64,000 nt of DNA from assembly GCF_037652055.1 (NCBI RefSeq), contig NZ_JBBKAH010000003.1, forward strand, positions 124,001-188,000, written 5' to 3'. The translations under genes and the position numbers were made by a program. This DNA comes from Pelagibius sp037652055 (GTDB lineage Bacteria; Pseudomonadota; Alphaproteobacteria; Kiloniellales; Kiloniellaceae). Positions 52,567 to 61,666 of this stretch are shown here, piece by piece. Within the stretch, counting starts at the first letter, position 1. Every line of letters starts with the position of its first letter. The notes below the pieces were generated by a model that was not told where the DNA came from, ran no database searches, and saw nothing but the letters and a program-made list of their open reading frames with translations.

Positions 52567-54180
52567 TCAGGAGAAAGCGTCAGGCATGGAGCCCTTGCGC
52601 TCGGCGATGAAAGCCTTCAGGGCCTCGTCGATGCCGGGATCGAGGGCCGGTTCCTCGTAGTTCTTCAGCGACTTCTTCCACAGAGCGTTGGCGCGCTGGT
52701 AGGCGTCGCGGCCGCCTTCCGCTTCCCACTGCTCGAAGGAGTTGTTGTCGGCGATGGACGAGCGGAAGAAGGCCGTCTCGAAGTTGGCGCGGGTGTGGGC
52801 GCAGCCGAGGAAGTGGGTGCCCGGCCCGACCTCGCGCATGGCGTCCATGGCCTGGCCGTTCTCGCTGAGATCGTAGCCGCCGCAGAAGGTCTGCATCATG
52901 CCCAGCTGGTCGGCGTCGATCATGAACTTCTCGTAGGACGACACCAGACCGCCTTCCAGCCAGCCGGCCGCGTGCAGGACGAAGTTCACGCCGCCCAGTA
53001 CCGTCGGCAGCAGGGTCTGGGAGCTCTCGTGCGCCGCCTGGGCATCGGGCAGCTTGGAGCCGCAGAGCGAGCCGCCGGAACGGAAAGGCACGCCGAGACG
53101 GCGCGCCAGTGCCGCCATGCCGTAGAGCACCAAAGCCGGCTCCGGCGTGCCGAAGGTCGGCGCGCCGGACTGCATGGACATCGAGGAGGCGAAGCTGCCG
53201 AGCACGGCCGGTGCGCCCGGCCGCACGAGCTGGGTCAGGGCGAGGCCGGCCAGGGACTCGGCCAGGGTCTGGGTCATCACCGCGACCGGCGTCACCGGCG
53301 ACATGGCGCCGGCCAGGATGAAGGGGGTGACGATGCAGGCCTGGTTGTGCTTTGCGTAGACCTTGAGCGCGCCCAGCATGGTGGCGTCGAAGGTCATCGG
53401 CGAGTTGGCGTTGATCAGGTTGATCATCACCGTGTTGTTCTCGACGAAGTCGTCGCCGAAGACCAGCTTCGCCATCTCGACGGAATCCTCCGCGCGCTCC
53501 GGCGCCGTCACCGATCCCATGAAGGGCATGTCGGAAAAGCGCAGGTGGGCGTAGACCATGTCGAGGTGGCGCTTGTTCACCGGGATGTCGACCGGCTCGC
53601 AGACCGTGCCACCAGAGTGGTGCAAGGCCGGGCTCATGTAGGCCAGCTTCACGAAGTTCTGGAAGTCCTCGATGGTCGCGTAGCGCCGCCCGCCTTCCAG
53701 GTCGCGCACGAAGGGCGGACCGTAGACCGGCGCGAAGACCGTCGTGTTGCCGCCGATGACCACCGAGCGCTCCGGGTTGCGGGCGTGCTGGGTGAACTGC
53801 GACGGGATGGTCTTGCACAGCTCGCGGGCGAGGCCGCGCGGAAAGCGCACGCGCTCGCCGTCCACGTCGGCGCCGGCTTCCTTGAACAGGGCCAGGGCTT
53901 CGGGGTCCTCGCGGAACTCGATGCCGATTTCCTCCAGGACCGTTTCGGCGTTGTGCTCGACCAGCGCCAGGCCTTCGTCCGAGAGCAGCTCGTAGGGCGG
54001 GATCTGGCGTTCGATGTAACGGTTCTTCACCACCGTGCCGCTGCCGCGCAGGGCTCGCCGCGCTTCGGCACCACCGCCGCTGCCACGGCCGCGGCGCCCG
54101 CGCCGTCCCTCTCCCTCGCCTGCCCCCTCACCGGGGCCGGCGGCAGGCGTGGCGCCTTGGGCTTCAATCGTCGTGGGCAT
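52567..54180 (-). CDS. Non-pyrrolysine MttB-family methyltransferase, paralogue 2, with Arg/Gly-rich N-terminus
   Basis: A 537-residue MttB-superfamily protein without an internal amber codon. The GSKLPDAQAA segment near residue 372 corresponds to SDSKVPDAQAG in paralogue 1, with differences around it (LCGSKLP against ISDSKVP) that suggest a different amine substrate. Residues about 12-45 are a low-complexity GEGEGRRGRRGRGSGGG stretch before the catalytic barrel starts near 55. The ATG at 54180 has GGGGA eight bases upstream. It diverges from the DMGDH-like gene. Methyl acceptor is presumably the corrinoid protein at 35835. Confidence 0.88.
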   Translation of the reverse strand: MPTTIEAQGATPAAGPGEGAGEGEGRRGRRGRGSGGGAEARRALRGSGTVVKNRYIERQIPPYELLSDEGLALVEHNAETVLEEIGIEFREDPEALALFKEAGADVDGERVRFPRGLARELCKTIPSQFTQHARNPERSVVIGGNTTVFAPVYGPPFVRDLEGGRRYATIEDFQNFVKLAYMSPALHHSGGTVCEPVDIPVNKRHLDMVYAHLRFSDMPFMGSVTAPERAEDSVEMAKLVFGDDFVENNTVMINLINANSPMTFDATMLGALKVYAKHNQACIVTPFILAGAMSPVTPVAVMTQTLAESLAGLALTQLVRPGAPAVLGSFASSMSMQSGAPTFGTPEPALVLYGMAALARRLGVPFRSGGSLCGSKLPDAQAAHESSQTLLPTVLGGVNFVLHAAGWLEGGLVSSYEKFMIDADQLGMMQTFCGGYDLSENGQAMDAMREVGPGTHFLGCAHTRANFETAFFRSSIADNNSFEQWEAEGGRDAYQRANALWKKSLKNYEEPALDPGIDEALKAFIAERKGSMPDAFS

Positions 54181-54604
54181 GTCGTGGTCCCCAGGTTTCA
54201 TGCGTGAAAGCTTGCCGGAATTATCGGTGCCCGCGCCGCCGCCCCTCTGTCGCAACGGCGACCGCGACCGGTGAATCTGCGGCGCGTGCGGGACGCCGGC
54301 AGGCCTGCCCAAAACCCTCGGTTTTCCAAGGCTTTTCGGCCATCGCTGGGAAGCCGGCTCCGGTGTCGGAGATTCGACAAATGCCGTCGCGGGCACTGGG
54401 AGCGCCGGGGGGCGCTTCGGGAAAGAATGGGCACCTCGCCGGGGTGGCAGGGCCGCCCCGGTTGTCGCTTGTGAAGGGGGCGGCCTTGCCGCCCCGCGGG
54501 GGAGGTATGTCCCGCGTTATTGACGGCCGGGCCCGCGGCGGGCCAGAGGCCCAGGGGCATTGGACGGAGCAAAGGCCGCGAGGCCTTCAATGGAGACGGA
54601 CTTA
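54181..54604. other. Divergent intergenic region between MttB paralogue 2 and DMGDH-like gene
   Basis: About 424 bases without a convincing gene. It contains GC-rich hairpin potential (GGGGCGGCCTTGCCGCCCC near 54475-54495) and a short dyad TGTCG-N6-CGACA near 54364-54379 that could bind a regulator. Frames that cross it are compositional extensions of the flanking genes. Confidence 0.45.
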
Positions 54605-57172
54605 ATGGCGCAGTTCCACAAGAGCGCGAACGTCGTGATCATCGGACAGGGCGGTATCGTCGGCGCCTCCGTCGCCCATCACCTGATCGAGCGGGGCTGG
54701 GACAACATCATCGGGATCGACAAGTCGGGCATCCCGACCGACATCGGCTCGACCGGTCATGCGTCGGATTTCTGCTTCAACACGATGCACGACCAGATCA
54801 CCATCTTCACGACGAAATACAGCATCGATTTCTTCGAAAAGCGCGGCCGCTACGCGCGCATCGGCGGCATCGAGGTCGCCCGCAAGGGCGACGACGAACG
54901 CATGCGCGAACTGGAACGCCGGGTCAGCTCCGGCCGCGCCTTCGGCAACCGGGTCGAGCTGATCACGCCCAAAAGGGTGAAGGAGCTGATGCCGCTGGTC
55001 GAAGAGGACATGATCCAAGGCGCGCTGTGGGACCCGGACGCGGGCCTGGTGATCCCGCGCTCCCAGGTCGTCGCCGGCGAGATGATCCGCGAGGCCGAAG
55101 AAACCGGCAAGCTGCAGACCATCGCCAACACGCCATGCACCGGCCTCGACATTCAGAACGGCCGCATCAAGGGCGTCCACACCACGCGCGGCTATATCGA
55201 GACGCCGCGGGTCGTCGTCTGCGCCGGCCTCTGGGGGCGCCTGATCGCCGAGATGGCGGGCGAGGACCTGCCGGTCATGCCGGTCGACCATCCGCTGACC
55301 TTCTTCGGTCCCTTCACGGAATTCGCGGGCACCGGCAAGGAGATCGGCTATCCGCTGCTGCGCGACCAGGGCAACTCCGCCTATCTGCGCGATACCGGCG
55401 ATCCGAAGTCGACCGAGGGCGGCCAGATCGAATGGGGCTACTACGAAGAGAAGGAACCCCGCCTCGTCCATCCGCGCGACCTCTTGGAGAAGGAGCAGGC
55501 GCGCCTCTCGCCCTCCCAGCGCGACCTCGAGATGGAGCAGGTCATCGAGCCGATGGAGCGCGCGATGGAGCTGACCCCGATCCTCGGCGAACTCGGCTAC
55601 AACGAGAAGCATTCCTTCAACGGGCTGCTGCAGGTGACCGCCGACGGCGGGCCCTCCATCGGCGAGTCGCCGGACGTGCGCGGCCTGTGGTACGGCGTCT
55701 CCGTCTGGATCAAGGACGGCCCAGGTACCGGCAAGCTGATCGCGGACTGGATGACCGACGGCCGCACCGAAATCGACCATCACGCCATCGACTACGCCCG
55801 CTACTATCCGATTCAGAAGTCGGAAAAGTTCATTGCCGACCGCTGCTACGAGACGGCGTTCAAGATCTACAATCCGCCCGTCCACAACCGCGAGCCCTAC
55901 TCCAAGGGCCGCAATCTGCGCTGCGCCCCCTTCTATCTGCGGGAAAAGGAGCTGGGCGGCTATTTCATGGAGATCGCCGGTTGGGAGCGGGCGCACGGCT
56001 ATGCCTCCAACGAGGCGACGCTGCTGGCTAAGTATGCCGACCGCGTGCCGGAGCGCCTGAACGAGTGGGACAACCGCCACTTCTGGCGGGTTTCCAACGC
56101 CGAGCATCTGGAGCTCTCCGAGAACGTGGGCATGGTGAACCTCTCCCACTTCGCGATCTACGACGTCTCGGGCCGCGATGCAGAACGGCTGATGGAGTAC
56201 GTCTCCTCCTCGAAGGTTGCGGGCGACACGCCGGTCGGCAAGGGCGTCTACACCAACTTCCTCGACTCCGCCGGCGGCGTGCAGGCGGACCTCACCGTCC
56301 TGCGCCTCGCCGAGGACCGCTTCCGCGTCATCGACGGCGGCGACGCCGGCAACCGGGACGCCACCTACCTGCGCCGCATGACGCAGGACAAGGAATGGTC
56401 GGTCTTCGTCGAGGACCGCACCGACCACTACGGCTGCATCGGCGTCTGGGGGCCGAACGCGCGCGCGAACCTGAAGAAGCTGGCCGACGATCCGGCCGGC
56501 CTTGACCCGCAGAACTTCCCCTTCGCGGCCAGCAAGGACTTCACCCTGCGCGGCATTCCGGTGAAGGGCTTCCGCATCTCCTACGTCGGCGAGCAGGGCT
56601 GGGAACTGCACTTCCCGCTCAGCTACGGCTTGGCGCTGTACGACATGTTCCTCGAAATCGGCATCACGCCGATCGGGGTCGAGACCTACGCCAACAGCCG
56701 CCGTCTGGAAAAGAGCCTGCGCCTGCAGAACGCCGACCTGCTGACCGACTACAACCTCATCGAAGCCGGCCTCGCCCGCCCCAAGGTGAAGGCCGCCGAC
56801 TTCCACGGCAAGGTCGCCTATCTCGAGCAGCGCGAGCGCAAGCACCAGCCGGCAACGCTCTGCACCCTGGTGGTGACCGACAACACCGACAAGGACGGTG
56901 TGGCGCGCTACATGATGGGCAACTGCCCCATCGTCGATCCCAAGTCCAACGAAGTGCTGATCGACTCGCTCGGGCGGCGTTCCTTCACCACCAGCCTCGC
57001 CTACGGCCCGTCTGTCGGGAAGAACATCGCCCTCGGCTACCTGCCGCACGACTGGTGCGAGGAAGGCCGCAAGCTGGAGATCGAGTACTTCAATCAGAAG
57101 TTCCCGGTCGAGGTCGCCGCCGTCGGCATGAAGGCCCTCTACGACCCCACCAACGAGCGGATGAAGTCGTAA
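54605..57172 (+). CDS. Dimethylglycine dehydrogenase-like FAD oxidoreductase with GcvT domain
   Basis: An 855-residue two-domain protein. The N-terminal FAD fold (VVIIGQGGIVGASVAHHLIE) is followed by GSTGHASDFCFNTMHD, whose His corresponds to the covalent FAD attachment site in dimethylglycine and sarcosine dehydrogenases. The C-terminal half (about 430-850) is a folate-binding GcvT-type domain (VGMVNLSHFAIYDVSG, SYVGEQGWELHFP). The reaction is oxidative N-demethylation of dimethylglycine or a related N-methyl amine with methyl capture on tetrahydrofolate. I prefer the ATG at 54605 with TGGAG upstream over 54590. Confidence 0.87.
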   Translation: MAQFHKSANVVIIGQGGIVGASVAHHLIERGWDNIIGIDKSGIPTDIGSTGHASDFCFNTMHDQITIFTTKYSIDFFEKRGRYARIGGIEVARKGDDERMRELERRVSSGRAFGNRVELITPKRVKELMPLVEEDMIQGALWDPDAGLVIPRSQVVAGEMIREAEETGKLQTIANTPCTGLDIQNGRIKGVHTTRGYIETPRVVVCAGLWGRLIAEMAGEDLPVMPVDHPLTFFGPFTEFAGTGKEIGYPLLRDQGNSAYLRDTGDPKSTEGGQIEWGYYEEKEPRLVHPRDLLEKEQARLSPSQRDLEMEQVIEPMERAMELTPILGELGYNEKHSFNGLLQVTADGGPSIGESPDVRGLWYGVSVWIKDGPGTGKLIADWMTDGRTEIDHHAIDYARYYPIQKSEKFIADRCYETAFKIYNPPVHNREPYSKGRNLRCAPFYLREKELGGYFMEIAGWERAHGYASNEATLLAKYADRVPERLNEWDNRHFWRVSNAEHLELSENVGMVNLSHFAIYDVSGRDAERLMEYVSSSKVAGDTPVGKGVYTNFLDSAGGVQADLTVLRLAEDRFRVIDGGDAGNRDATYLRRMTQDKEWSVFVEDRTDHYGCIGVWGPNARANLKKLADDPAGLDPQNFPFAASKDFTLRGIPVKGFRISYVGEQGWELHFPLSYGLALYDMFLEIGITPIGVETYANSRRLEKSLRLQNADLLTDYNLIEAGLARPKVKAADFHGKVAYLEQRERKHQPATLCTLVVTDNTDKDGVARYMMGNCPIVDPKSNEVLIDSLGRRSFTTSLAYGPSVGKNIALGYLPHDWCEEGRKLEIEYFNQKFPVEVAAVGMKALYDPTNERMKS

Positions 57173-57200
57173 AACGGAGCGTGGACTGCGGATGTGAAGT

Positions 57201-57353
57201 CCCCCTCACCCAGCTTCGTCTAAGCTCGCTTCGCTCGCTAAGACTTCGCAACCTCTCCCACGAGGGGGAGAGAGTTAAGCCACTGAGACGGCAGATGAAA
57301 TCCCTCTCCCCTTGCAGGAGAGGGAGGGGCCCGCGAAGCGGGAGGGTGAGGGG
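57201..57353. repeat. Dispersed inverted-repeat intergenic element, copy 2
   Basis: Begins CCCCCTCACCCAGCTTCG, like copy 1 at 5192-5355, continues with CTCTCCCACGAGGGGGAGAG and ends GGAGGGTGAGGGG. The internal part differs between the copies, so this is a family of related elements rather than a duplicate. Here it separates the DMGDH-like gene from the homocysteine methyltransferase gene. Confidence 0.72.
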
Positions 57354-57421
57354 TTCTTGCCGCTGCTCTGCGTAAGCCCTATCGTCCGCCTCCGACCTTC
57401 AACAAGGATCCTTTCCCGCCC

Positions 57422-58471
57422 ATGTCCGACCGCCTGACCGCCCTGCTCGAAACCCGCCCCTGGCTGCTGGCCGACGGCGCCACCGGCACCAACTTTTTCG
57501 CCATGGGCCTGCAGCACGGCGACGCGCCGGAGCTGTGGAACCTGGAGCGGCCGGACGACGTGGTGCGCCACTACCGCAGCTTCATCGACGCGGGCTCGGA
57601 CATCGTGCTCACCAACACCTTCGGCGGCACCGCCAACCGGCTGAAGCTGCACAAGGCCGAGGACAAAGTCTTCGAGCTGAACAAGGCGGCCGCCGAGCTG
57701 GCCCACCGCGCCGCGAAAGAAGCCGGACGCGACGACGTCATCGTCGCCGGCTCCATCGGCCCGACCGGCGACCTCTTCGTGCCCCTGGGGCCGCTCACCA
57801 TCGAAGAGGGCACCAAGGCCTTCGAGGCGCAGGCGCGCGGCCTTGCCGCCGGCGGGGCCGACCTCGCCTGGATCGAGACCATGTCCTCGATTGACGAGGT
57901 GAAGGCCGCCGTCATGGGCGCCACCGCCGCCGGCCTGCCCTACGTGGTGACCCTCTCCTTCGACACCAACGGGCGCACCATGATGGGCGTGACGCCGGCG
58001 CAGCTCGCCCAGCTGGCGCACGAGCTGGAGCCTAGGCCCATCGCCTTCGGCGGCAACTGCGGCACCGGCGCCTCGGAGCTGATGGCCGCCCTGCTCAACC
58101 TGCAGAGCGCCAAGGCCGAGGCCGACGTTCTGGTTGCCAAGTCCAACTGCGGCATTCCGCAGTACGTCGAGGGCGAGATCGAATACTCCGGCACGCCCGA
58201 GCTGATGGCCGACTACGCGCGCCTCGCCCTCGACGCCGGTGTGCGCATCATCGGAGGCTGCTGCGGCACCACGCCCGAGCACGTGCGGGCCATGCGCGAC
58301 GCGCTGGAAGCGCACGAGAAGGGCAGCGCGCCGGACATGGCGACGGTCGTCGCCAAGCTGGGCGAGATCTCCAAGGGCGCCGTCCAGCAGAGCCATGGCG
58401 CCCCCCTCGGCGCCCTGCCGGAGGGCCGCGGCCGGCGCCGCGAGGGACGCCGCGGCCGCGCGGAGAGCTGA
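57422..58471 (+). CDS. Betaine-homocysteine / homocysteine S-methyltransferase-like enzyme
   Basis: A 349-residue TIM barrel of the BHMT family. The zinc ligands are in GGNCGTG near residue 210 and GGCCGTTPEH near 278; LADGATGTNFFAMG begins the fold and LTNTFGGTANRL follows. It methylates homocysteine from glycine betaine (or another methyl donor), giving dimethylglycine for the upstream DMGDH-like enzyme. The C-terminal tail, LPEGRGRRREGRRGRAES, is Arg/Gly-rich and outside the barrel. It ends five bases before the oxygenase gene. Confidence 0.88.
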   Translation: MSDRLTALLETRPWLLADGATGTNFFAMGLQHGDAPELWNLERPDDVVRHYRSFIDAGSDIVLTNTFGGTANRLKLHKAEDKVFELNKAAAELAHRAAKEAGRDDVIVAGSIGPTGDLFVPLGPLTIEEGTKAFEAQARGLAAGGADLAWIETMSSIDEVKAAVMGATAAGLPYVVTLSFDTNGRTMMGVTPAQLAQLAHELEPRPIAFGGNCGTGASELMAALLNLQSAKAEADVLVAKSNCGIPQYVEGEIEYSGTPELMADYARLALDAGVRIIGGCCGTTPEHVRAMRDALEAHEKGSAPDMATVVAKLGEISKGAVQQSHGAPLGALPEGRGRRREGRRGRAES

Positions 58472-58476
58472 CCCCC

Positions 58477-59487
58477 ATGTCCGCCCTCCCCGTCATCGAC
58501 ATGGCGCCGCTCTTCCGGCGCGGCGATGCGGCGGGGCGGGCGCGAGGAAGAGCGAGGGTGGCCAGAGAGATCGAGGCGGCCTGCCGGGCCAGCGGCTTCT
58601 TCTACGTGACCGGTCACGGCGTAACCGACGCGATTCTGCAGAACCTCGATGCCGCGGCGCGGCGATTCTTCGACCTGCCTGAAAACGTAAAGCTGCGCAT
58701 TCCGATGTCCAAGGGCGGGCGCGCCTGGCGCGGCTTCTTCCCCTTGGGCGGCGAGCTCACCTCCGGGCGGCCCGACGGCAAGGAGGGCCTCTACTTCGGC
58801 ACCGAGCTCCCAACTGACCATCCACGCGTCAAAGACGGCTGGCCGCTGCACGGCGCCAACCTCTGGCCCTCCGAGGTGCCGGAACTGCGTCCCGCCGTCG
58901 AAGCCTACATGGCGGCGACGACGCGCGCCGCGCACCACCTGCTGGAAGGCGTCGCGCTGTCGCTGGGTCTCGACGCCGACTACTTCGAGACCCACTACAC
59001 CGCCGATCCCACGATCCTGTTCCGCATCTTCCACTATCCGCCGACGCCGCCCGCGCGCGACGGTCAGGAGAACTGGGGCGTCGGCGAGCACAGCGACTAC
59101 GGCCTGCTCACCTTGCTGGCCCAGGACGAACACGGCGGCCTGCAGGTGAAGACGCCTGAAGGCTGGGTGGCCGCGCCGCCGATCCCCGGCACCCTGGTCT
59201 GCAACATCGGCGACATGCTGGACCGCCTGACCGGCGGCTGGTACCTCTCGACGCCGCACCGCGTGCGCAACGACAGCGGGCAGGAGCGCCTCTCCTTCCC
59301 CCTCTTCTTCGACCCCGACTTCGCCGCCGAGATGGTGCCTCTGCCGCCCGAGGCGGCGAAAGGTCACGGAACCAGCGTACCCCGCTGGGACAACGCCGAC
59401 CTGCAGGCCTTCACCGGCACCTACGGCGACTACCTGCTCTCCAAGGTCTCGAAAGTGTTTCCGGAACTGGGCGGCAAGGTGCTGTAG
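58477..59487 (+). CDS. 2-oxoglutarate/Fe(II)-dependent oxygenase, isopenicillin-N-synthase family
   Basis: A 336-residue non-heme iron oxygenase. FFYVTGHGV near residue 42 starts the DIOX_N part, GEHSDYGLLTLL near 203 carries the HxD ligands, STPHRV near 261 the distal His and RLSFPLFFDP near 272 the Arg that binds the co-substrate carboxylate. It is five bases after the BHMT-like gene, so cotranscribed. Oxidation or demethylation of a betaine-type compound is possible by context; the substrate is not known. Confidence 0.88.
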   Translation: MSALPVIDMAPLFRRGDAAGRARGRARVAREIEAACRASGFFYVTGHGVTDAILQNLDAAARRFFDLPENVKLRIPMSKGGRAWRGFFPLGGELTSGRPDGKEGLYFGTELPTDHPRVKDGWPLHGANLWPSEVPELRPAVEAYMAATTRAAHHLLEGVALSLGLDADYFETHYTADPTILFRIFHYPPTPPARDGQENWGVGEHSDYGLLTLLAQDEHGGLQVKTPEGWVAAPPIPGTLVCNIGDMLDRLTGGWYLSTPHRVRNDSGQERLSFPLFFDPDFAAEMVPLPPEAAKGHGTSVPRWDNADLQAFTGTYGDYLLSKVSKVFPELGGKVL

Positions 59488-59536
59488 GCGGTCGGACCAG
59501 CCACATCGCTTCGCGCTGCGCCGCCACTTCTCAGCC

Positions 59537-59636
59537 TGTCATCCCGGCCAAGCGAGCTTGCGAGCGCGAGCCGGGATCCACGGCGGGGCCGGCGCCCGAC
59601 CTCTGAAATGGATCCCGCATCAAGTGCGGGATGACA
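59537..59636. repeat. TCATCCCGG dispersed palindromic repeat
   Basis: Starts TGTCATCCCGGC and ends GCGGGATGACA, with GCCGGGATCC and the inner hairpin ATCCCGCA-TCAAG-TGCGGGAT between. It is the common TCATCCCGG-type alphaproteobacterial intergenic repeat, related to the hairpin at 16020-16052. It lies between convergent genes. Confidence 0.75.
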
Positions 59637-59678
59637 ATGTGGTCGGTGGCAAGAACGGCGCGACGACGGCGACGCTGC

Positions 59679-60410
59679 TCAGGCGCTCTTGCGCGCCACT
59701 GCATCCAACAGCGCTTCCAGCTCCGCGATGCTGTCCAGCACGTGGTGCGCATGCAGCGCCAGATCGTCCCGCCCGCCGGTACCGGTGAGCACCGCAACCA
59801 ACAGCCCGGCGCCGGCCTGGCGGCCCATCTCCATGTCGTGCAGGCTATCGCCGACCACGGCCACCGTTTCCGGCGCGAGCCCCGTCGCCGCGCAGAAGGC
59901 CTGAACCATGCCGGGGCCGGGCTTGGCGCCATGGCCGGAGTCGAAACCGGCGACGAAGTCAAAATGGTCCACCACGCCGAAGGGCGCGAGGCTGGCGTAG
60001 GCGCTGTCCTCGCTGTCGTTGGTGGCGACGCCGAGGGCGAGCCCGCGCGCCTTGAGGGCCGCAACGACGCTTTCCATGCCGGCCACGGCAACGGCGGTCT
60101 CGGCGCTGTTGGCCTCGAAGATACCGGTGATGCGGTCGGTGAGCTGCACCGGATCGGAACCCAGCAGCGCCGCCCAGGAGCCGGCGATCTCCGCGTTGCT
60201 GGCGCTCACCAGCAAAGAGTTGGGCAGGTGGCTCTCCGTCGCCGGGTCATAGCCGCCGGCGACCAGCAGCTGCTGGGCCAGCGCCGCATCGCCGCCCGCC
60301 GCCTCCAAAGCCGCCCGCTTGTTCAGCGGGCTCCAGGTGGCGTCGTAGTCCAGCAGCGTGCCGTCCTTGTCGAAGAGAATGCCCTGGATGGCGGACGCGG
60401 CAGAGCTCAC
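59679..60410 (-). CDS. HAD-family phosphatase coupled to the choline transporter
   Basis: A 243-residue HAD hydrolase of the phosphoglycolate-phosphatase type. Motif I is LFDKDGTLLDY near residue 12, motif II ATND, the Lys of GAKPGPGMV is motif III and VVGDSLHDMEMG motif IV. The start overlaps the choV stop by four bases (ATGA). A role as phosphocholine or other phosphoester phosphatase in choline supply would fit the coupling, but the fold alone cannot show it. Confidence 0.88.
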   Translation of the reverse strand: MSSAASAIQGILFDKDGTLLDYDATWSPLNKRAALEAAGGDAALAQQLLVAGGYDPATESHLPNSLLVSASNAEIAGSWAALLGSDPVQLTDRITGIFEANSAETAVAVAGMESVVAALKARGLALGVATNDSEDSAYASLAPFGVVDHFDFVAGFDSGHGAKPGPGMVQAFCAATGLAPETVAVVGDSLHDMEMGRQAGAGLLVAVLTGTGGRDDLALHAHHVLDSIAELEALLDAVARKSA

Positions 60411-61663
60411 AGCGCGGTCTCCGTTTGCTTGCCACCTTCCTGGCCGCGACGCTCGTCGGCGGTGGTCTGGCGCAGGATGCCGGCGTAGATCTCCTCGTCG
60501 CCGCAGACGCCGACGAGCTTGCCGTCCTCGACCAGCGCCACCGGGTGGCCGGTGGCCTGGCGCAGCTCGATGGCGACGCGCATGGACATGTCGCAGGGCG
60601 CGGTGATGAGGGCGGTCGACGGCAGCCCGGCGATGTCCATGTCCGGCGTGTAGGGCAGCAGGCGGCCGAGGAAGCCGTCGAGAGAAACGGCGATGGGTGC
60701 CCCGGCATCGTCGAGGCGCAGGCGCACGCGGCCGGCGCGGTCCAGCAGCACGGCATCGTCCTCCCGCTTCAACTGGTCGACCGGGGTCATCAGCGAGCCG
60801 CCGCGCAGCACGTTCAGCGGGTTCATGTGGGCGACGAACTCCGCCACGTATTCATTGGCCGGGTTCAGCACGATGGCTTCCGGCTTGCCGTACTGCACGA
60901 TGCGGCCGCCCTCCATGATGGCGATGTGACTGCCCAGCTTGAGGGCTTCGTCGAGGTCGTGGCTGACGAAGATGATCGTCTTCTTCAGGCGCTGCTGCAA
61001 CGCCAGAAGCTCGTCCTGCAGGTGATCGCGGATCAAAGGATCGAGAGCGGAGAACGGCTCGTCCATCAGCAGGATATCGGCATCGGTGGCGAAGGCGCGC
61101 GCGAGGCCAACGCGCTGCTGCATGCCGCCGGAGAGTTCGTGGGCGAACTTGTCCTTCCACTGCGACAGGCTGACCAGCTCCAGCTTCTCCTCGACGATGG
61201 CCTCGCGCTCGGCCTTGCTCATGCCGCGCAGCTCCAGCCCGAAGCCGACGTTCTCCGCGACCGTCCGCCAGGGCAAGAGGGCGAACTGCTGGAACACCAT
61301 GGCGACGCGGTTCATGCGCAAGTGCCGCAGGGTCGCCGGATCGCAGGAAGCGACGTCGACCAGCCCCGCCCCCTGCGTGTCGCCGTCACGCACCATGACC
61401 TTGCCGCGGGTCACCTTGTTGAGGCCGTTGACGGCGCGGAGCAGCGTCGACTTGCCTGAGCCGGAAAGCCCCATGAGGACGCAGATCTCGCCCTCCTCGA
61501 TGGTGAGAGAGGCATCGGCGACGCCGACGACGTTGTTGGTCTGGGCCAGGATCTCATCGCGGGTGGCGCCGCTGTCAAGCAGCGCGAGAGCTTTCTGCGG
61601 CTCCTTACCGAAGATGATGTCGACCTTCTGGAACTCGACGGTGGTTGGGTTTCCAGCGCTCAT
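60407..61663 (-). CDS. choV: Choline ABC transporter ATP-binding protein ChoV
   Basis: A 418-residue ATPase of the OpuAA/ProV/ChoV type. Walker A MGLSGSGKSTLL near residue 68, signature ELSGGMQQRVGLARA near 172, Walker B ADILLMDEPFSALD near 190, switch His in FVSHDLDEA. The C-terminal 110 residues resemble paired CBS domains that sense ionic strength or nucleotides in this class. It follows choW with a three-base gap. Confidence 0.92.
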   Translation of the reverse strand: MSAGNPTTVEFQKVDIIFGKEPQKALALLDSGATRDEILAQTNNVVGVADASLTIEEGEICVLMGLSGSGKSTLLRAVNGLNKVTRGKVMVRDGDTQGAGLVDVASCDPATLRHLRMNRVAMVFQQFALLPWRTVAENVGFGLELRGMSKAEREAIVEEKLELVSLSQWKDKFAHELSGGMQQRVGLARAFATDADILLMDEPFSALDPLIRDHLQDELLALQQRLKKTIIFVSHDLDEALKLGSHIAIMEGGRIVQYGKPEAIVLNPANEYVAEFVAHMNPLNVLRGGSLMTPVDQLKREDDAVLLDRAGRVRLRLDDAGAPIAVSLDGFLGRLLPYTPDMDIAGLPSTALITAPCDMSMRVAIELRQATGHPVALVEDGKLVGVCGDEEIYAGILRQTTADERRGQEGGKQTETAL

Positions 61664-61666
61664 GGC

